Below, one piece after another: positions 1 through 6,833 of a stretch of 10,155 bases of DNA (positions within the stretch are counted from its first letter, which is position 1; every line of letters starts with the position of its first letter). Made by a program: the position numbers and the translations under genes. Below the pieces are notes generated by a model. That model was not told where the DNA came from. It worked only from the letters and a program-made list of their open reading frames with translations, and ran no database searches. The stretch is taken from the NCBI GenBank assembly GCA_015655615.1, contig JAATES010000312.1, positions 1 to 10,155 of the forward strand. The letters are read 5' to 3'. Source of the DNA: Actinomycetales bacterium. GTDB taxonomy: Bacteria > Actinomycetota > Actinomycetes > Actinomycetales > Cellulomonadaceae.

Positions 1-519
1 GAGGCCGCCGCCCGGGCGGCATTGGGCGAGCATGCGGGAGCGGTCGAGTTCCTGGGGGGCATCAGCGATCAGGACAAGGCGAGACTGCTGTCCTCAGTGG
101 ACGTCTACGTCGCACCGCAGACGGGCGGGGAGAGCTTCGGGATCGTTCTTGTCGAGGCGATGAGCGCAGGCTGTTGCGTCGTGGCCAGCGATCTGCCTGC
201 TTTCGAAGGCGTCCTCGACGGAGGTCAGGCAGGGGTGCTCTTCGCCAACGGTGACAGCGCCGACCTGGCGCGAACACTCGTGACGGTCCTGCGAGATCCG
301 CGTCAACGCGCCGAGGTATGCGGCCGGGCCTCGGAGTCAGTTCAGCGATACGACTGGTCGCGGGTGACCGCGCAGATCCTCACGGTGTACGAGACCGTGA
401 TCGACGGTGCAGTGGCGCTCGGGACTGTCCATGAAGATCCGGCCACTCAACGGGGCACAGCCGGGCGGTCCGGGAACAATCGGGCAGGCGACCGCCGGCG
501 ACCGGATCCGACGTCATGA
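1..519 (+). CDS. pimA: Phosphatidylinositol alpha-mannosyltransferase PimA, C-terminal part (5' end outside window)
   Basis: This is the C-terminal 172 residues of a GT-B, family GT4 glycosyltransferase, open at the left edge. The family member PimA transfers mannose from GDP-mannose to phosphatidylinositol on the cytoplasmic face of the membrane, the first step of PIM glycolipid synthesis. The visible signature is the nucleotide-sugar site TGGESFGIVLVEAMSAG at fragment residues 41-57, with the EX7E pair E44 and E52, followed by VVASDLPAF, all typical of PimA. The Rossmann helix and the final helix (YDWSRVTAQILTVYE) follow. The last 40 or so residues are a polar, Arg-rich, probably disordered tail. 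The TGA stop overlaps the ATG of the next gene by 4 bp (ATGA), implying translational coupling. The subfamily call rests on the motif and on the pimA–pdxS neighbourhood; another GT4 mannosyltransferase is less likely. Confidence 0.85.
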   Translation, partial: EAAARAALGEHAGAVEFLGGISDQDKARLLSSVDVYVAPQTGGESFGIVLVEAMSAGCCVVASDLPAFEGVLDGGQAGVLFANGDSADLARTLVTVLRDPRQRAEVCGRASESVQRYDWSRVTAQILTVYETVIDGAVALGTVHEDPATQRGTAGRSGNNRAGDRRRPDPTS

Positions 520-1205
520 CCTGGTCGGAGATGGCGCTGCTCATTCTCGTGGTCCTCCTGGTGGCGGGGTGGCTCGCCTGGCTGTCGGCCAGCCGGCTGG
601 ATCGGCTGCACCGCAAGGTGGTCGCCTCGCGAATGGCCCTGGATGGCCAGCTGGTACGTCGTGCCGTAGCGGCCAGCGAGCTCGCGACGTCGGGAGAGCT
701 GGACCCGGCGACGTCGGTTCTGATCCTGGCCGCGTCCACCGAGGTCTTCGTCCGACCGGACGCCGCCGACCGAGAGCTGCTCGCCGCGCTGCCCGATCTG
801 GCCGGACAGCTCGCCGTCGATAGCGGCGAGCTGGTTCGTCCGTCGCGTGCGCAGGTATCCAGGGCCCTGGACAACGGGCTCGGTTCCGAACGTGCTCAGG
901 CGGAGAGTGACCTGTCGGCGACCCTCCGGGAGGCTCTGGTGGATGAGGATGAGGCGGCTCGGCTTTATTGCGACCCGGACTCCGCCCAGCTCCTGTCCGC
1001 GCTGGCGGGAACGTGGTATCGGGTACAGCTGGCACGCAGATTCCACAATGAGTCGGTCGCACAGGCCCGGGAGCTCCGACAGAATCCGCTGGTCCGGCTC
1101 TTTCATCTGGCAGGCAGGGCCGCCATGCCACAGACGGTGGACCTCGACGACGCATGGCCGTCGTCGCTCCGCCGTCCGGATGCCGCGGCCAGCGGCGTAG
1201 GATGA
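516..1205 (+). CDS. Membrane-anchored LemA-like protein of unknown function
   Basis: This is a 229-residue protein with one N-terminal membrane segment (about residues 6-22, [17 protein letters not shown]) followed directly by a charged helical stretch ([21 protein letters not shown]). The rest is predicted mostly alpha-helical and cytoplasmic. The pattern of TM helix, then LDxLH…ALDxQLxRR, then a late [24 protein letters not shown] region resembles the LemA-like membrane proteins that sit between pimA and pdxS in many actinobacteria. No catalytic motif is visible. The start codon lies inside the pimA stop region (4-bp overlap), so it is probably co-translated with pimA. From memory, the mycobacterial protein at this locus (Rv2609c) carries a Nudix domain. 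This one does not, but a separate Nudix gene lies just beyond pdxS. The function is unknown. Confidence 0.8.
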   Translation: MTWSEMALLILVVLLVAGWLAWLSASRLDRLHRKVVASRMALDGQLVRRAVAASELATSGELDPATSVLILAASTEVFVRPDAADRELLAALPDLAGQLAVDSGELVRPSRAQVSRALDNGLGSERAQAESDLSATLREALVDEDEAARLYCDPDSAQLLSALAGTWYRVQLARRFHNESVAQARELRQNPLVRLFHLAGRAAMPQTVDLDDAWPSSLRRPDAAASGVG

Positions 1206-1248
1206 GCGGGCCGATCAGGCACATAACAAGCCACGAAGTGAGGTAGCT

Positions 1249-2145
1249 GTGACGAGCGAGACCCCGTCAGTCGGAACCTCCCGCGTCAAGCGGGGCATGG
1301 CCGAGATGCTCAAGGGCGGCGTGATCATGGACGTCGTGACCGCGGACCAGGCAAAGATCGCCGAGGACGCAGGTGCGGTGGCAGTGATGGCACTGGAGCG
1401 TGTGCCCGCTGATATCCGCGCCCAGGGCGGCGTGTCTCGGATGAGCGACCCCGACATGATCGACGGCATCATCGCAGCCGTCTCGATCCCGGTGATGGCC
1501 AAGGCCCGGATCGGACACTTCGTCGAGGCGCAGGTGCTGCAGTCCTTGGGAGTCGACTACATCGACGAATCCGAGGTCCTGACCCCGGCCGACTATGCGA
1601 ACCACATCGACAAGTGGCAGTTCACCGTCCCCTTCGTCTGCGGCGCGACGAACCTCGGCGAGGCGTTGCGCCGCATCACCGAGGGTGCAGCCATGATCCG
1701 CTCCAAGGGAGAGGCAGGCACCGGAGATGTGTCGAATGCTACCACGCATATGCGTCAGATCCGGGACCAGATCCGGCACCTGACCTCATTGCCCGCTGAT
1801 GAGCTGTACGTGGCGGCCAAGGAGCTCCAGGCCCCGTACGAGCTGGTCAAGGAGGTTGCCGAGACGGGAAAGCTCCCGGTGGTGCTGTTCACTGCGGGTG
1901 GCATCGCCACTCCGGCGGATGCCGCGATGATGATGCAGCTGGGCGCGCAGGGAGTCTTTGTGGGCTCCGGGATCTTCAAATCCGGCAACCCGGAACAGCG
2001 TGCCGCGGCCATCGTCAAGGCCACCACCTTCTACGACGACCCCGAGGTCATCGCCCAGGTGTCCCGCGGTCTCGGAGAGGCCATGGTCGGCATCAACGTC
2101 GCAGACATCCCCGTGCCTCACCGCCTCGCAGAGCGCGGCTGGTGA
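1249..2145 (+). CDS. pdxS: Pyridoxal 5'-phosphate synthase subunit PdxS
   Basis: PdxS is the (beta/alpha)8-barrel synthase subunit that condenses ribose 5-phosphate, glyceraldehyde 3-phosphate and PdxT-supplied ammonia into PLP (DXP-independent vitamin B6 pathway, cytoplasmic dodecamer). Its 298 residues match the family length. Visible landmarks are [18 protein letters not shown] (14-31, with the conserved Asp28), the imine-forming lysine K85 in [25 protein letters not shown] (103-115), and the second active-site lysine K153 in [12 protein letters not shown]. The C-terminal phosphate site [10 protein letters not shown]…[11 protein letters not shown] is also present. The GTG start is preceded by a Shine-Dalgarno-like GTGAGG at 1238-1243. 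A -10-like TAGGAT at 1198-1203, overlapping the end of the upstream gene, could drive it separately from pimA. Its partner pdxT is about 1.6 kb downstream rather than adjacent. The transcript probably ends at the hairpin 2186-2223. Confidence 0.98.
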   Translation: MTSETPSVGTSRVKRGMAEMLKGGVIMDVVTADQAKIAEDAGAVAVMALERVPADIRAQGGVSRMSDPDMIDGIIAAVSIPVMAKARIGHFVEAQVLQSLGVDYIDESEVLTPADYANHIDKWQFTVPFVCGATNLGEALRRITEGAAMIRSKGEAGTGDVSNATTHMRQIRDQIRHLTSLPADELYVAAKELQAPYELVKEVAETGKLPVVLFTAGGIATPADAAMMMQLGAQGVFVGSGIFKSGNPEQRAAAIVKATTFYDDPEVIAQVSRGLGEAMVGINVADIPVPHRLAERGW

Positions 2146-2185
2146 CCACCCTGGCGTTGACGGCCTCGGCATGACCTCATCTGAG

Positions 2186-2223
2186 GACGACACCCCTGGC
2201 GCTTCGGCGCCGGGGGTGTCGTC
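2186..2223 (+). terminator. Strong hairpin with UUCG tetraloop after pdxS
   Basis: The left arm GACGACACCCCTGGCGC (2186-2202) pairs with the right arm GCGCCGGGGGTGTCGTC (2207-2223) over 17 positions with a single G·U wobble. It closes on TTCG (2203-2206), giving the exceptionally stable C(UUCG)G tetraloop. It lies 41 bp after the pdxS stop. No clear T-run follows (GTTGGG), as is common for high-GC actinobacterial terminators. The likely role is termination or attenuation of the pdxS transcript, limiting read-through into the Nudix gene. It overlaps the first codons of that gene if translation began at ATG 2171. Confidence 0.75.
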
Positions 2224-2224
2224 G

Positions 2225-2746
2225 TTGGGTCCCGACTGGCGAGTGGCGTCGGATGGCGTTCGCGAACGAGAGGCGGCCCGCGTCCTCCTGCTAGACGGCT
2301 CCGGTCGCGCCTTGCTGGTGCGGGGGCACGACCTTGACCAACCGGAACGTTCGTGGTGGTTCACCGTGGGAGGGGGCATCGAGCCGGGGGAGACTCCGGC
2401 GCAGGCGGCCCTGCGTGAGGTTCGGGAGGAGACCGGAATCGTCCTGGCCGAAGCAGACCTCATCGGTCCCGTAGTGACCCGATCCGCGGTATTCGACTTC
2501 TTCCGCGAGAGCTGCCGCCAGTTCGAGGTGATCTTCGCGGCCAGAGTCGAGGTCGAGGAGTTCGATCGTTCCGGATGGACCGCCGCCGAGCAGGAGGTCC
2601 TCGACGAGCTGAGGTGGGTGACCGCCGACGAGTTGCGTGCCCAGCCGGTCGAGGTCTTCCCGATGGAGCTGCCCGAGTTGATCGACCTGCTGCAACGGCC
2701 GTGGCAAGGACCGGTCCGTCAGCTCGGATCGCAGCGCGATCACTGA
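2225..2746 (+). CDS. Nudix (MutT-family) hydrolase
   Basis: This is a stand-alone Nudix hydrolase, a metal-dependent enzyme that splits nucleoside-diphosphate-linked compounds. The Nudix box is perfect: G-GIEPG-E-TPAQAAL-REVREETGI, fitting GX5EX7REUXEEXGU, with the metal-binding glutamates in REVREE. The core begins at WRVASDGVREREAARVLLLD and ends near LPELIDLLQRPW. The start is ambiguous. ATG 2171 would give 191 residues, but it has no Shine-Dalgarno and places the strong hairpin 2186-2223 inside codons 6-18. I therefore prefer TTG 2225 (173 residues), which has a G-rich stretch (2212-2216) 8 nt upstream and starts just before the conserved core. GTG 2243 is another option. The substrate cannot be inferred. 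It converges with the minus-strand gene ending at 2791, 44 bp away. Confidence 0.85.
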   Translation: MGPDWRVASDGVREREAARVLLLDGSGRALLVRGHDLDQPERSWWFTVGGGIEPGETPAQAALREVREETGIVLAEADLIGPVVTRSAVFDFFRESCRQFEVIFAARVEVEEFDRSGWTAAEQEVLDELRWVTADELRAQPVEVFPMELPELIDLLQRPWQGPVRQLGSQRDH

Positions 2747-2790
2747 GTCCTGTCCGCCGATCTGGGGACTGGTCCAGCAGGGCTCGCGTG

Positions 2791-3675
2791 TCAGCCCGGG
2801 GGCGGGGCGAAGGGATTGTCCGTCCCCGCGGCAGGCCGTCCGTCCGGGGCACCCGGCGGCGGCGGTGTGAGGTACGGGCCGGGAGTTCCGTACCGGAGGG
2901 GCTCGTGGCTCGGGAATCTGGGGTCCGGCGCCGGAGCCGGCTGGTGCGGATAGCCGGCAGGCGCATACCCTCCGCCCTGGGGGTATCCGCCCTGGGGGTA
3001 GCCGCCCTGGGGGTATCCGGCCTGGGGGTAGCCGTAGGGCGGCTGTGGCCGGTGGGACTTTACCCGGACGACCCACCAGACGATGCCGCCGACGACCATC
3101 AGGAATCCCAGGAACCCGAGGATGGCCGCGATCGCGAGGGCAACGCCTCCGCGTATCATCTGGGACCCGAGGGCACGGAGCTCTTCGTGGTCGAGCACCA
3201 GGAACGACTCGCTCCCGGGGACGCCGGGGTCGACCTCGAAGTAGTAGTTGCCGGCCTCTGTGGTGGTGAACTTGCCGATCACGGACAGCTCGTCGGTGCT
3301 GTCGAGATAGGAGAACTCCGAGGTCGCCTCGACCGCGATCGGATCATCGACGGGGGATGACACGGTGAAGTCCGAGCGTCGGGCCTGGGTCGACGACGAG
3401 TCTTCCGACGTGAGGTCCGCCACGATCATGTAGGTCGTGTTCGAGGTAAGGTCCACCTCGAACGTGCGGTCGGCCGCAGTGAAGGAGAACCCGTTCGTGG
3501 AGTCCGAGGTGCTCGCGGACTGGGCGAGGGACGCCAACGTGCTCACGCCGATCACGAGCGCGACGATGGCCACCACCAGCAGCAGGGCACCGCTGAAGGT
3601 GAGGACCTTCGCTCCTCGAGTGGATCTGCGGGTGGGAGGAACCAGGGCGGGTGGGGCCGGATAGACGGCAGTCAT
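2791..3675 (-). CDS. Two-pass membrane protein with YPQGG-repeat, proline-rich C-terminal tail; function unknown
   Basis: I do not recognise this 294-residue protein. It has a short Pro/Arg N-terminus (RRSTRGAK at 16-23) and TM1 at about 26-50. A Ser/Thr-rich, probably beta-structured region follows (51-176, including FSFTAADRTFEVDLTSNTTY and AGNYYFEVDPG). TM2 is at about 177-203, then a basic RVKSHR, and then a Gly/Tyr/Pro/Gln tail with YPQxG repeats (216-235) and a run of four prolines near 270-274. By the positive-inside rule both ends are cytoplasmic and residues 51-176 are outside. The middle segment looks like a small ligand- or lipid-facing domain. Pro/Tyr/Gly tails of this kind occur in many actinobacterial membrane proteins and may mediate clustering. 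The ATG is preceded by TAGGAT 6 nt upstream, which reads either as a -10 element for a leaderless message or as a Shine-Dalgarno-like AGGA. It is transcribed opposite to all its neighbours and sits between pdxS and pdxT. Confidence 0.75.
   Translation of the reverse strand: MTAVYPAPPALVPPTRRSTRGAKVLTFSGALLLVVAIVALVIGVSTLASLAQSASTSDSTNGFSFTAADRTFEVDLTSNTTYMIVADLTSEDSSSTQARRSDFTVSSPVDDPIAVEATSEFSYLDSTDELSVIGKFTTTEAGNYYFEVDPGVPGSESFLVLDHEELRALGSQMIRGGVALAIAAILGFLGFLMVVGGIVWWVVRVKSHRPQPPYGYPQAGYPQGGYPQGGYPQGGGYAPAGYPHQPAPAPDPRFPSHEPLRYGTPGPYLTPPPPGAPDGRPAAGTDNPFAPPPG
2972..3031 (-). repeat. Four tandem 15-bp units encoding YPQGG/YPQAG
   Basis: Four head-to-tail 15-bp units, CCGCCCTGGGGGTAT or close variants on the plus strand (2972-2986, 2987-3001, 3002-3016, 3017-3031), differ only at the last base and once at the fourth base (CCGG). 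Read on the minus strand they encode tandem YPQGG/YPQAG pentapeptides in the cytoplasmic tail of the membrane protein. The period is a multiple of three, so copy number can change without a frameshift. Confidence 0.9.
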
Positions 3676-3687
3676 GGGGGAATCCTA
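3676..3687 (-). promoter_or_regulatory. Candidate leaderless -10 element (TAGGAT) for the minus-strand membrane protein
   Basis: On the minus strand TAGGAT (3687 down to 3682) fits the actinobacterial TANNNT -10 pattern and is followed by 6 nt (TCCCCC) before the ATG at 3675. That spacing would start the transcript at or beside the start codon. The AGGA inside it could instead serve as a weak ribosome binding site. No convincing -35 was seen. Confidence 0.4.
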
Positions 3688-3776
3688 TGCGCCGCACCGG
3701 ACCCGTGCTGCGGGACGGGCCTGACGCTGTGGGCGTCCTCGCCCGTGTGTGCCACTTCGCCGGCCTGGTCGCACCG

Positions 3777-3789
3777 TAGACTCAGAGGT
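3777..3789 (+). promoter_or_regulatory. Candidate -10 element (TAGACT) and leaderless start for pdxT
   Basis: TAGACT at 3777-3782 fits TANNNT. Seven bases later the GTG at 3790 begins pdxT, so transcription would start at the codon itself (leaderless). An AGAGG at 3784-3788 could alternatively act as a Shine-Dalgarno for the in-frame GTG at 3796. The -35 region is not recognisable. This means pdxT probably has its own promoter in the divergent gap 3676-3789. Confidence 0.45.
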
Positions 3790-4392
3790 GTGTCGGTGAC
3801 TGTCGGTGTCTTGGCGTTGCAGGGTGATGTGCAAGAACATCGCCGGGCCTTGGAGATGGCTGGCGCCCGAACAACACTGGTTCGTCGGCCTCAGGAGCTT
3901 GACCACGTGGACGGACTGGTGCTGCCCGGAGGCGAGTCCACCACGATCGACAAGCTGCTGCGCATCTTCGGTCTGTTCACTCCGCTGAAGGACGCCATTG
4001 CGGGCGGACTCGCGGTGTACGGGTCCTGTGCCGGAATGATCCTGCTGGCAGATCGCATCGTCGGCGGGGCGCTGGACCAGCAGACGCTGGGGGGACTCGA
4101 CATCACGGTGCGCCGCAATGCCTTCGGCCGCCAGGTCGATTCCTTCGAGACCGACCTGGAGGTCACCGGGATCTCTGGGCCCCCGGTGCCAGCCGCATTC
4201 ATCAGGGCGCCCGTCGTCGATGAGGTCGGACCGCAAGTCCAGGTACTCGCCCGCACGAGTTCCGGCCCAGGCGCCGGTAGAATCGTGGCGGTGCGCTCCG
4301 GCGCGCTGCTTGCGACCTCGTTCCACCCGGAGATCACGGGTGATGTGCGCATCCATCAGTTGTTCGTCCGAATCGTCTCCAAGGAGTTCTAG
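3790..4392 (+). CDS. pdxT: Pyridoxal 5'-phosphate synthase glutaminase subunit PdxT
   Basis: PdxT is the class I glutamine amidotransferase that hydrolyses glutamine and channels ammonia to PdxS in the PLP synthase complex. The 200-residue length is normal. It opens with [20 protein letters not shown], has the oxyanion-strand motif [13 protein letters not shown] (45-57), the nucleophile C80 in [11 protein letters not shown], and the catalytic H179 and E181 in SFHPEITGD. The family therefore looks intact. I chose GTG 3790 because it lies 7 nt after a -10-like TAGACT. GTG 3796 is nearly as good, with AGAGG 7 nt upstream, and would shorten the protein by two residues. An in-frame ATG at 3745 would add a 15-residue extension absent from the family and is unlikely. 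Only 4 bp separate its TAG stop from yebC, so the two are almost certainly co-transcribed. Confidence 0.96.
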   Translation: MSVTVGVLALQGDVQEHRRALEMAGARTTLVRRPQELDHVDGLVLPGGESTTIDKLLRIFGLFTPLKDAIAGGLAVYGSCAGMILLADRIVGGALDQQTLGGLDITVRRNAFGRQVDSFETDLEVTGISGPPVPAAFIRAPVVDEVGPQVQVLARTSSGPGAGRIVAVRSGALLATSFHPEITGDVRIHQLFVRIVSKEF

Positions 4393-4396
4393 GGGC

Positions 4397-5155
4397 ATGT
4401 CAGGTCACTCCAAGTGGGCCACCACCAAGCACAAGAAGGCCGCCATCGATGCCAAGCGTGGCAAGCTTTTTGCCAAGCTCATCAAGAACATCGAGGTCGC
4501 GGCCCGTACTGGTGGCGGTGATGTCGCGGGCAATCCGACTCTTTTCGATGCGATCCAGAAGGCCAAGAAGACGTCGGTGCCCAACGACAACATCAACAAT
4601 GCGGTCAAGCGGGGCGCGGGGCTGGTGGCCGGTGGCGCGGATTATCAGACGATCATGTACGAGGGCTATGGCGTCGGCGGTATCGCGGTCCTGGTGGAGT
4701 GCCTCACCGACAATCGCAACCGTGCTGCGGCAGAGGTCCGCATCGCCTTCACGCGTAACGGTGGGCAGTTGGCCGACCCCGGGTCGGTGTCCTATCTGTT
4801 CTCCCGCAAGGGCGTGGTGATCGTGCCGAAGGCGGGCACGACGGAGGAAGCGGTCATGGAGGCCGCGTTGGATGCCGGTGCCGAGGAGATCAACGACCTG
4901 GGCGATGACTTCGAGGTCGTCAGTGAGGCGACTGACCTGGTGCCGGTCCGCACGGCGCTCCAGGACGCCGGCATCGAATACGACTCCGCCGAAGTCCAGT
5001 TCGTTCCGGCCATGCAGGTCGAGGTGGATGCCGAGGGTGCCCGCAAGGTGCTGCGGCTGATCGATGCGCTGGAGGACAGCGACGACGTGCAGAACGTCTA
5101 CGCCAACTTCGACGCCTCCGACGAGGTCATGGCGGAACTCGAACAAGACGACTGA
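4397..5155 (+). CDS. yebC: YebC/PmpR (TACO1-like) family protein
   Basis: This is a full-length YebC-family protein of 252 residues. It starts with the invariant [22 protein letters not shown] and continues with [58 protein letters not shown] and the acidic C-terminal domain ([17 protein letters not shown]). YebC proteins were long annotated as DNA-binding transcription regulators. More recent work on YebC and its mitochondrial relative TACO1 ties members to ribosome function, notably translation through proline stretches. Which role applies here cannot be read from sequence. The ATG has AAGGAG at 4381-4386, inside the last codons of pdxT, plus a closer AGGGG. A longer in-frame opening upstream overlaps pdxT and is not real. 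Confidence 0.96.
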   Translation: MSGHSKWATTKHKKAAIDAKRGKLFAKLIKNIEVAARTGGGDVAGNPTLFDAIQKAKKTSVPNDNINNAVKRGAGLVAGGADYQTIMYEGYGVGGIAVLVECLTDNRNRAAAEVRIAFTRNGGQLADPGSVSYLFSRKGVVIVPKAGTTEEAVMEAALDAGAEEINDLGDDFEVVSEATDLVPVRTALQDAGIEYDSAEVQFVPAMQVEVDAEGARKVLRLIDALEDSDDVQNVYANFDASDEVMAELEQDD

Positions 5156-5561
5156 TACACCTGCGGGGGCCGACTGTGCTGCCGGCCTCGCCATCGACAT
5201 CGCTGAGGATGGCACGAGCGGTCTGAGTCGAGTGACAGCGGCGGATTTCCCGGCGGTGACGTCGCTGGGCTGCACCCGCGAGGTGCTCTCATCTGGCCGA
5301 CGCGCCGACGGTGGCGCTCTTGGCCGAGAGCGATCCGGACTGGACAGCCAACTGTTTGCTCGGTTCGGCGGAATGAGGGAGCCTGGGCCTTTCCAGCGCG
5401 TCATCTGTTCGGGAGACCACCACAGACCGGTCAGACCTCAGACGCGGGGCGGGTGACCGCCCGAGGGCACTCCCCGTGCGTGCCACCGCTTCCGCTGGCC
5501 CATGCCCAGTCCGAGACCACCCCTTCCGTGGATATCCGCCTCGGACTGCCACAATGGTCCT
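5156..5561 (+). other. 406-bp gap between yebC and ruvC without a convincing gene
   Basis: No reading frame here carries a recognisable motif. The longest plus-strand option (GTG 5232 to TGA 5456, about 74 residues) is low-complexity, lacks a clear Shine-Dalgarno and has no family feature. Two small structures are visible. One is a GGGCGG/CCGCCC stem (5447-5462) closed by a GTGA (GNRA-type) tetraloop. The other is a weaker GGCAC/GTGCC stem (5466-5470 with 5480-5484). Neither has a T-run. Just after yebC a short GGGCCG/CGGCCT pairing could be a weak terminator. The right end contains the presumed ruvC promoter. Confidence 0.5.
5550..5561 (+). promoter_or_regulatory. Candidate -10 element (CACAAT) for a leaderless ruvC transcript
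   Basis: CACAAT (5550-5555) lies 6 nt before the ruvC ATG at 5562, and there is no Shine-Dalgarno between or just upstream. That arrangement fits a leaderless message starting at the A of the ATG. It matches the consensus less well than TANNNT, and no good -35 is visible. Confidence 0.3.
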
Positions 5562-6122
5562 ATGCGCGTTCTCGGAGTGGACCCCGGCCTGACGCGCTGT
5601 GGGGTGGGCGTGGTCGAAGGCCTCGCCGGCCGGCGAGCGGCCCTGGTGGCCGTGGGAGTCGAACGGTCCGACCCCGGCGCCGGCATCGACGACCGGCTGC
5701 TGACGATCGCCGACGGGCTCGACCGCTGGCTTGACGCCTACCTGCCGGACGTCGTCGCCATCGAACGGGTCTTCGCCCAGCACAACGTCTCGACGGTCAT
5801 GGGCACCGCGCAAGTTGCCGGGCTCGCGATGGTGGCCGCCGCCCGGCGGGGAATCCCGGTAGCACTGCACACTCCGAGCGAGGTCAAGGCGGCCGTGACG
5901 GGAAGCGGCCGGGCCGGCAAAGCCCAGGTGCAGCACATGGTCGCGCAGATCCTCGGGTTGAGCGAGGTCCCCCGGCCGGCAGATGCCGCGGATGCACTGG
6001 CCTTGGCGATCTGTCATCTCTGGCGTCCGGCCGGGCTCATGGACCGGGCCGAACTGTTGCCGAACACCCCGGCCCAGCGTGCCTGGGCAGCGGCGGAGCA
6101 GGCGGCGCGCCGCAAGGGATGA
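5562..6122 (+). CDS. ruvC: Holliday junction resolvase RuvC
   Basis: RuvC is the dimeric RNase H-fold endonuclease that cuts Holliday junctions in homologous recombination and repair, acting with RuvAB. The 186-residue length is normal. All four metal-binding acids are visible: D7 ([13 protein letters not shown]), E68 ([12 protein letters not shown]), D141 and D144 ([15 protein letters not shown]). The conserved [20 protein letters not shown] and [20 protein letters not shown] segments follow the expected order. The ATG at 5562 is chosen because MRVLGVDPG is the canonical N-terminus. An in-frame ATG at 5502 would add 20 residues with no family match. The C-terminal tail after residue 155 is Ala-rich. 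An 84-bp gap with a possible promoter and operator separates it from ruvA, so ruvC and ruvAB may be regulated partly independently. Confidence 0.97.
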   Translation: MRVLGVDPGLTRCGVGVVEGLAGRRAALVAVGVERSDPGAGIDDRLLTIADGLDRWLDAYLPDVVAIERVFAQHNVSTVMGTAQVAGLAMVAAARRGIPVALHTPSEVKAAVTGSGRAGKAQVQHMVAQILGLSEVPRPADAADALALAICHLWRPAGLMDRAELLPNTPAQRAWAAAEQAARRKG

Positions 6123-6157
6123 GGGCGATGTCCTTGCTACGGTGGGTCGACTGACTG

Positions 6158-6177
6158 TCGTACAGGTGTTGTACTGT
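6158..6177 (+). promoter_or_regulatory. Dyad operator candidate and -10 element upstream of ruvA
   Basis: A perfect inverted repeat, GTACA (6160-6164), five bases, TGTAC (6170-6174), lies 33 bp before the ruvA start. TCGTAC-AGGT-GTTGTA (6158-6173) also matches the Gram-positive/actinobacterial LexA box TCGAAC-N4-GTTCGA at 9 of 12 defined positions, so this could be a degenerate SOS operator. ruv genes are SOS-controlled in several bacteria. TACTGT (6172-6177) fits a TANNNT -10 element overlapping the dyad, so a bound protein would block it. A direct repeat ACTGTCG (6154-6160, 6173-6179) adds to the structure. The identity of the regulator is inference. Confidence 0.4.
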
Positions 6178-6206
6178 CGGTGGACATCGGAGGAAGGGAA
6201 TTCCGG

Positions 6207-6833
6207 GTGATTGCATCGCTCCGCGGCGTCGTGACGGCGCTTCTGCTTGACCGAGCGGTCCTCGAGGTCGGTGGAGTCGGTTACCTGATCCTGGCGACGC
6301 CTGCGACGCTGGGCGGTTTACGCGTGGGTGCGGAAGCCCGCGTGGCCACATCTCTGGTCGTGCGTGAGGACTCGATGACTCTCTACGCGTTTGCCGATGA
6401 TGATGCACGTGAGGTCTTCGAGACGGTCCAGACTGTCAGCGGGGTGGGTCCCCGTCTCGCACTGGCGATGCTGGCGGTGCACACTCCGGATGGGGTGCGG
6501 CGCGCGGTGTCCAGCGAGGATCTCGCAGCGCTGAAGCGAGTCCCCGGCATCGGACACAAGGGTGCGCAGCGCATCGTTCTCGAGCTGCAGGGCAAGCTGA
6601 CTGCTCCTGCGGAGTCTCCTGGCCAGCCCGTGCAGCAGCCTGCGGCAGCAGCAGATCACGAGGCCGTGGTCGAGGCCCTGGTCGGGCTCGGCTGGTCTGC
6701 GCCGGTGGCGGGCAAGGCGCTCGATGCCGTCTTGGACACCTCGGACGGCGATTCCGGAGGCACGACGATCGGCCACGACGTTCCGGCACTGTTGCGGGCC
6801 ACCCTGCAGTACCTGGGCGGTCGCCATGACTGA
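6207..6833 (+). CDS. ruvA: Holliday junction branch migration subunit RuvA
   Basis: RuvA is the tetrameric junction-binding subunit that loads RuvB rings and steers branch migration. This one has 208 residues. It has an N-terminal OB-fold domain ([26 protein letters not shown]) with the acidic pin E54-D55 in [12 protein letters not shown]. Two helix-hairpin-helix motifs follow ([13 protein letters not shown] at 77-89, [16 protein letters not shown] at 112-127), then a Pro/Gln/Ala linker (about 133-150) and the RuvB-contacting domain III (about 151-205). The GTG start is preceded by a purine-rich GGAGGAAGGGAA (6189-6200), a strong ribosome binding site, and gives the usual MIASLRG N-terminus. 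A longer in-frame version from 6180 would run through that site. The stop overlaps the ruvB start by 8 bp. Confidence 0.97.
   Translation: MIASLRGVVTALLLDRAVLEVGGVGYLILATPATLGGLRVGAEARVATSLVVREDSMTLYAFADDDAREVFETVQTVSGVGPRLALAMLAVHTPDGVRRAVSSEDLAALKRVPGIGHKGAQRIVLELQGKLTAPAESPGQPVQQPAAAADHEAVVEALVGLGWSAPVAGKALDAVLDTSDGDSGGTTIGHDVPALLRATLQYLGGRHD

Noticed and set aside
447..1224. Two long minus-strand frames opposite the LemA-like gene
   Set aside because: They show no domains, and their Arg/Pro/Gly-rich composition is typical of shadow frames. The plus-strand gene is coupled to pimA and has a clear TM helix.
2575..3360. Plus-strand open frame with ALGVSALGVAALGV repeats resembling a repeat protein
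   Set aside because: It is the antisense reading of the YPQGG repeats. The minus-strand frame has coherent membrane segments, topology and a sensible start, while this one is Arg/Gly-rich noise outside the repeats.
5064..5456. Plus-strand frame running out of yebC into the gap
   Set aside because: The first part is an out-of-frame copy of the yebC end. The gap part shows no family feature or clear ribosome binding site.
5289..6017. Minus-strand open frame of about 242 residues opposite ruvC
   Set aside because: It has no motif and overlaps the fully conserved ruvC. Long antisense frames are expected at this GC content.
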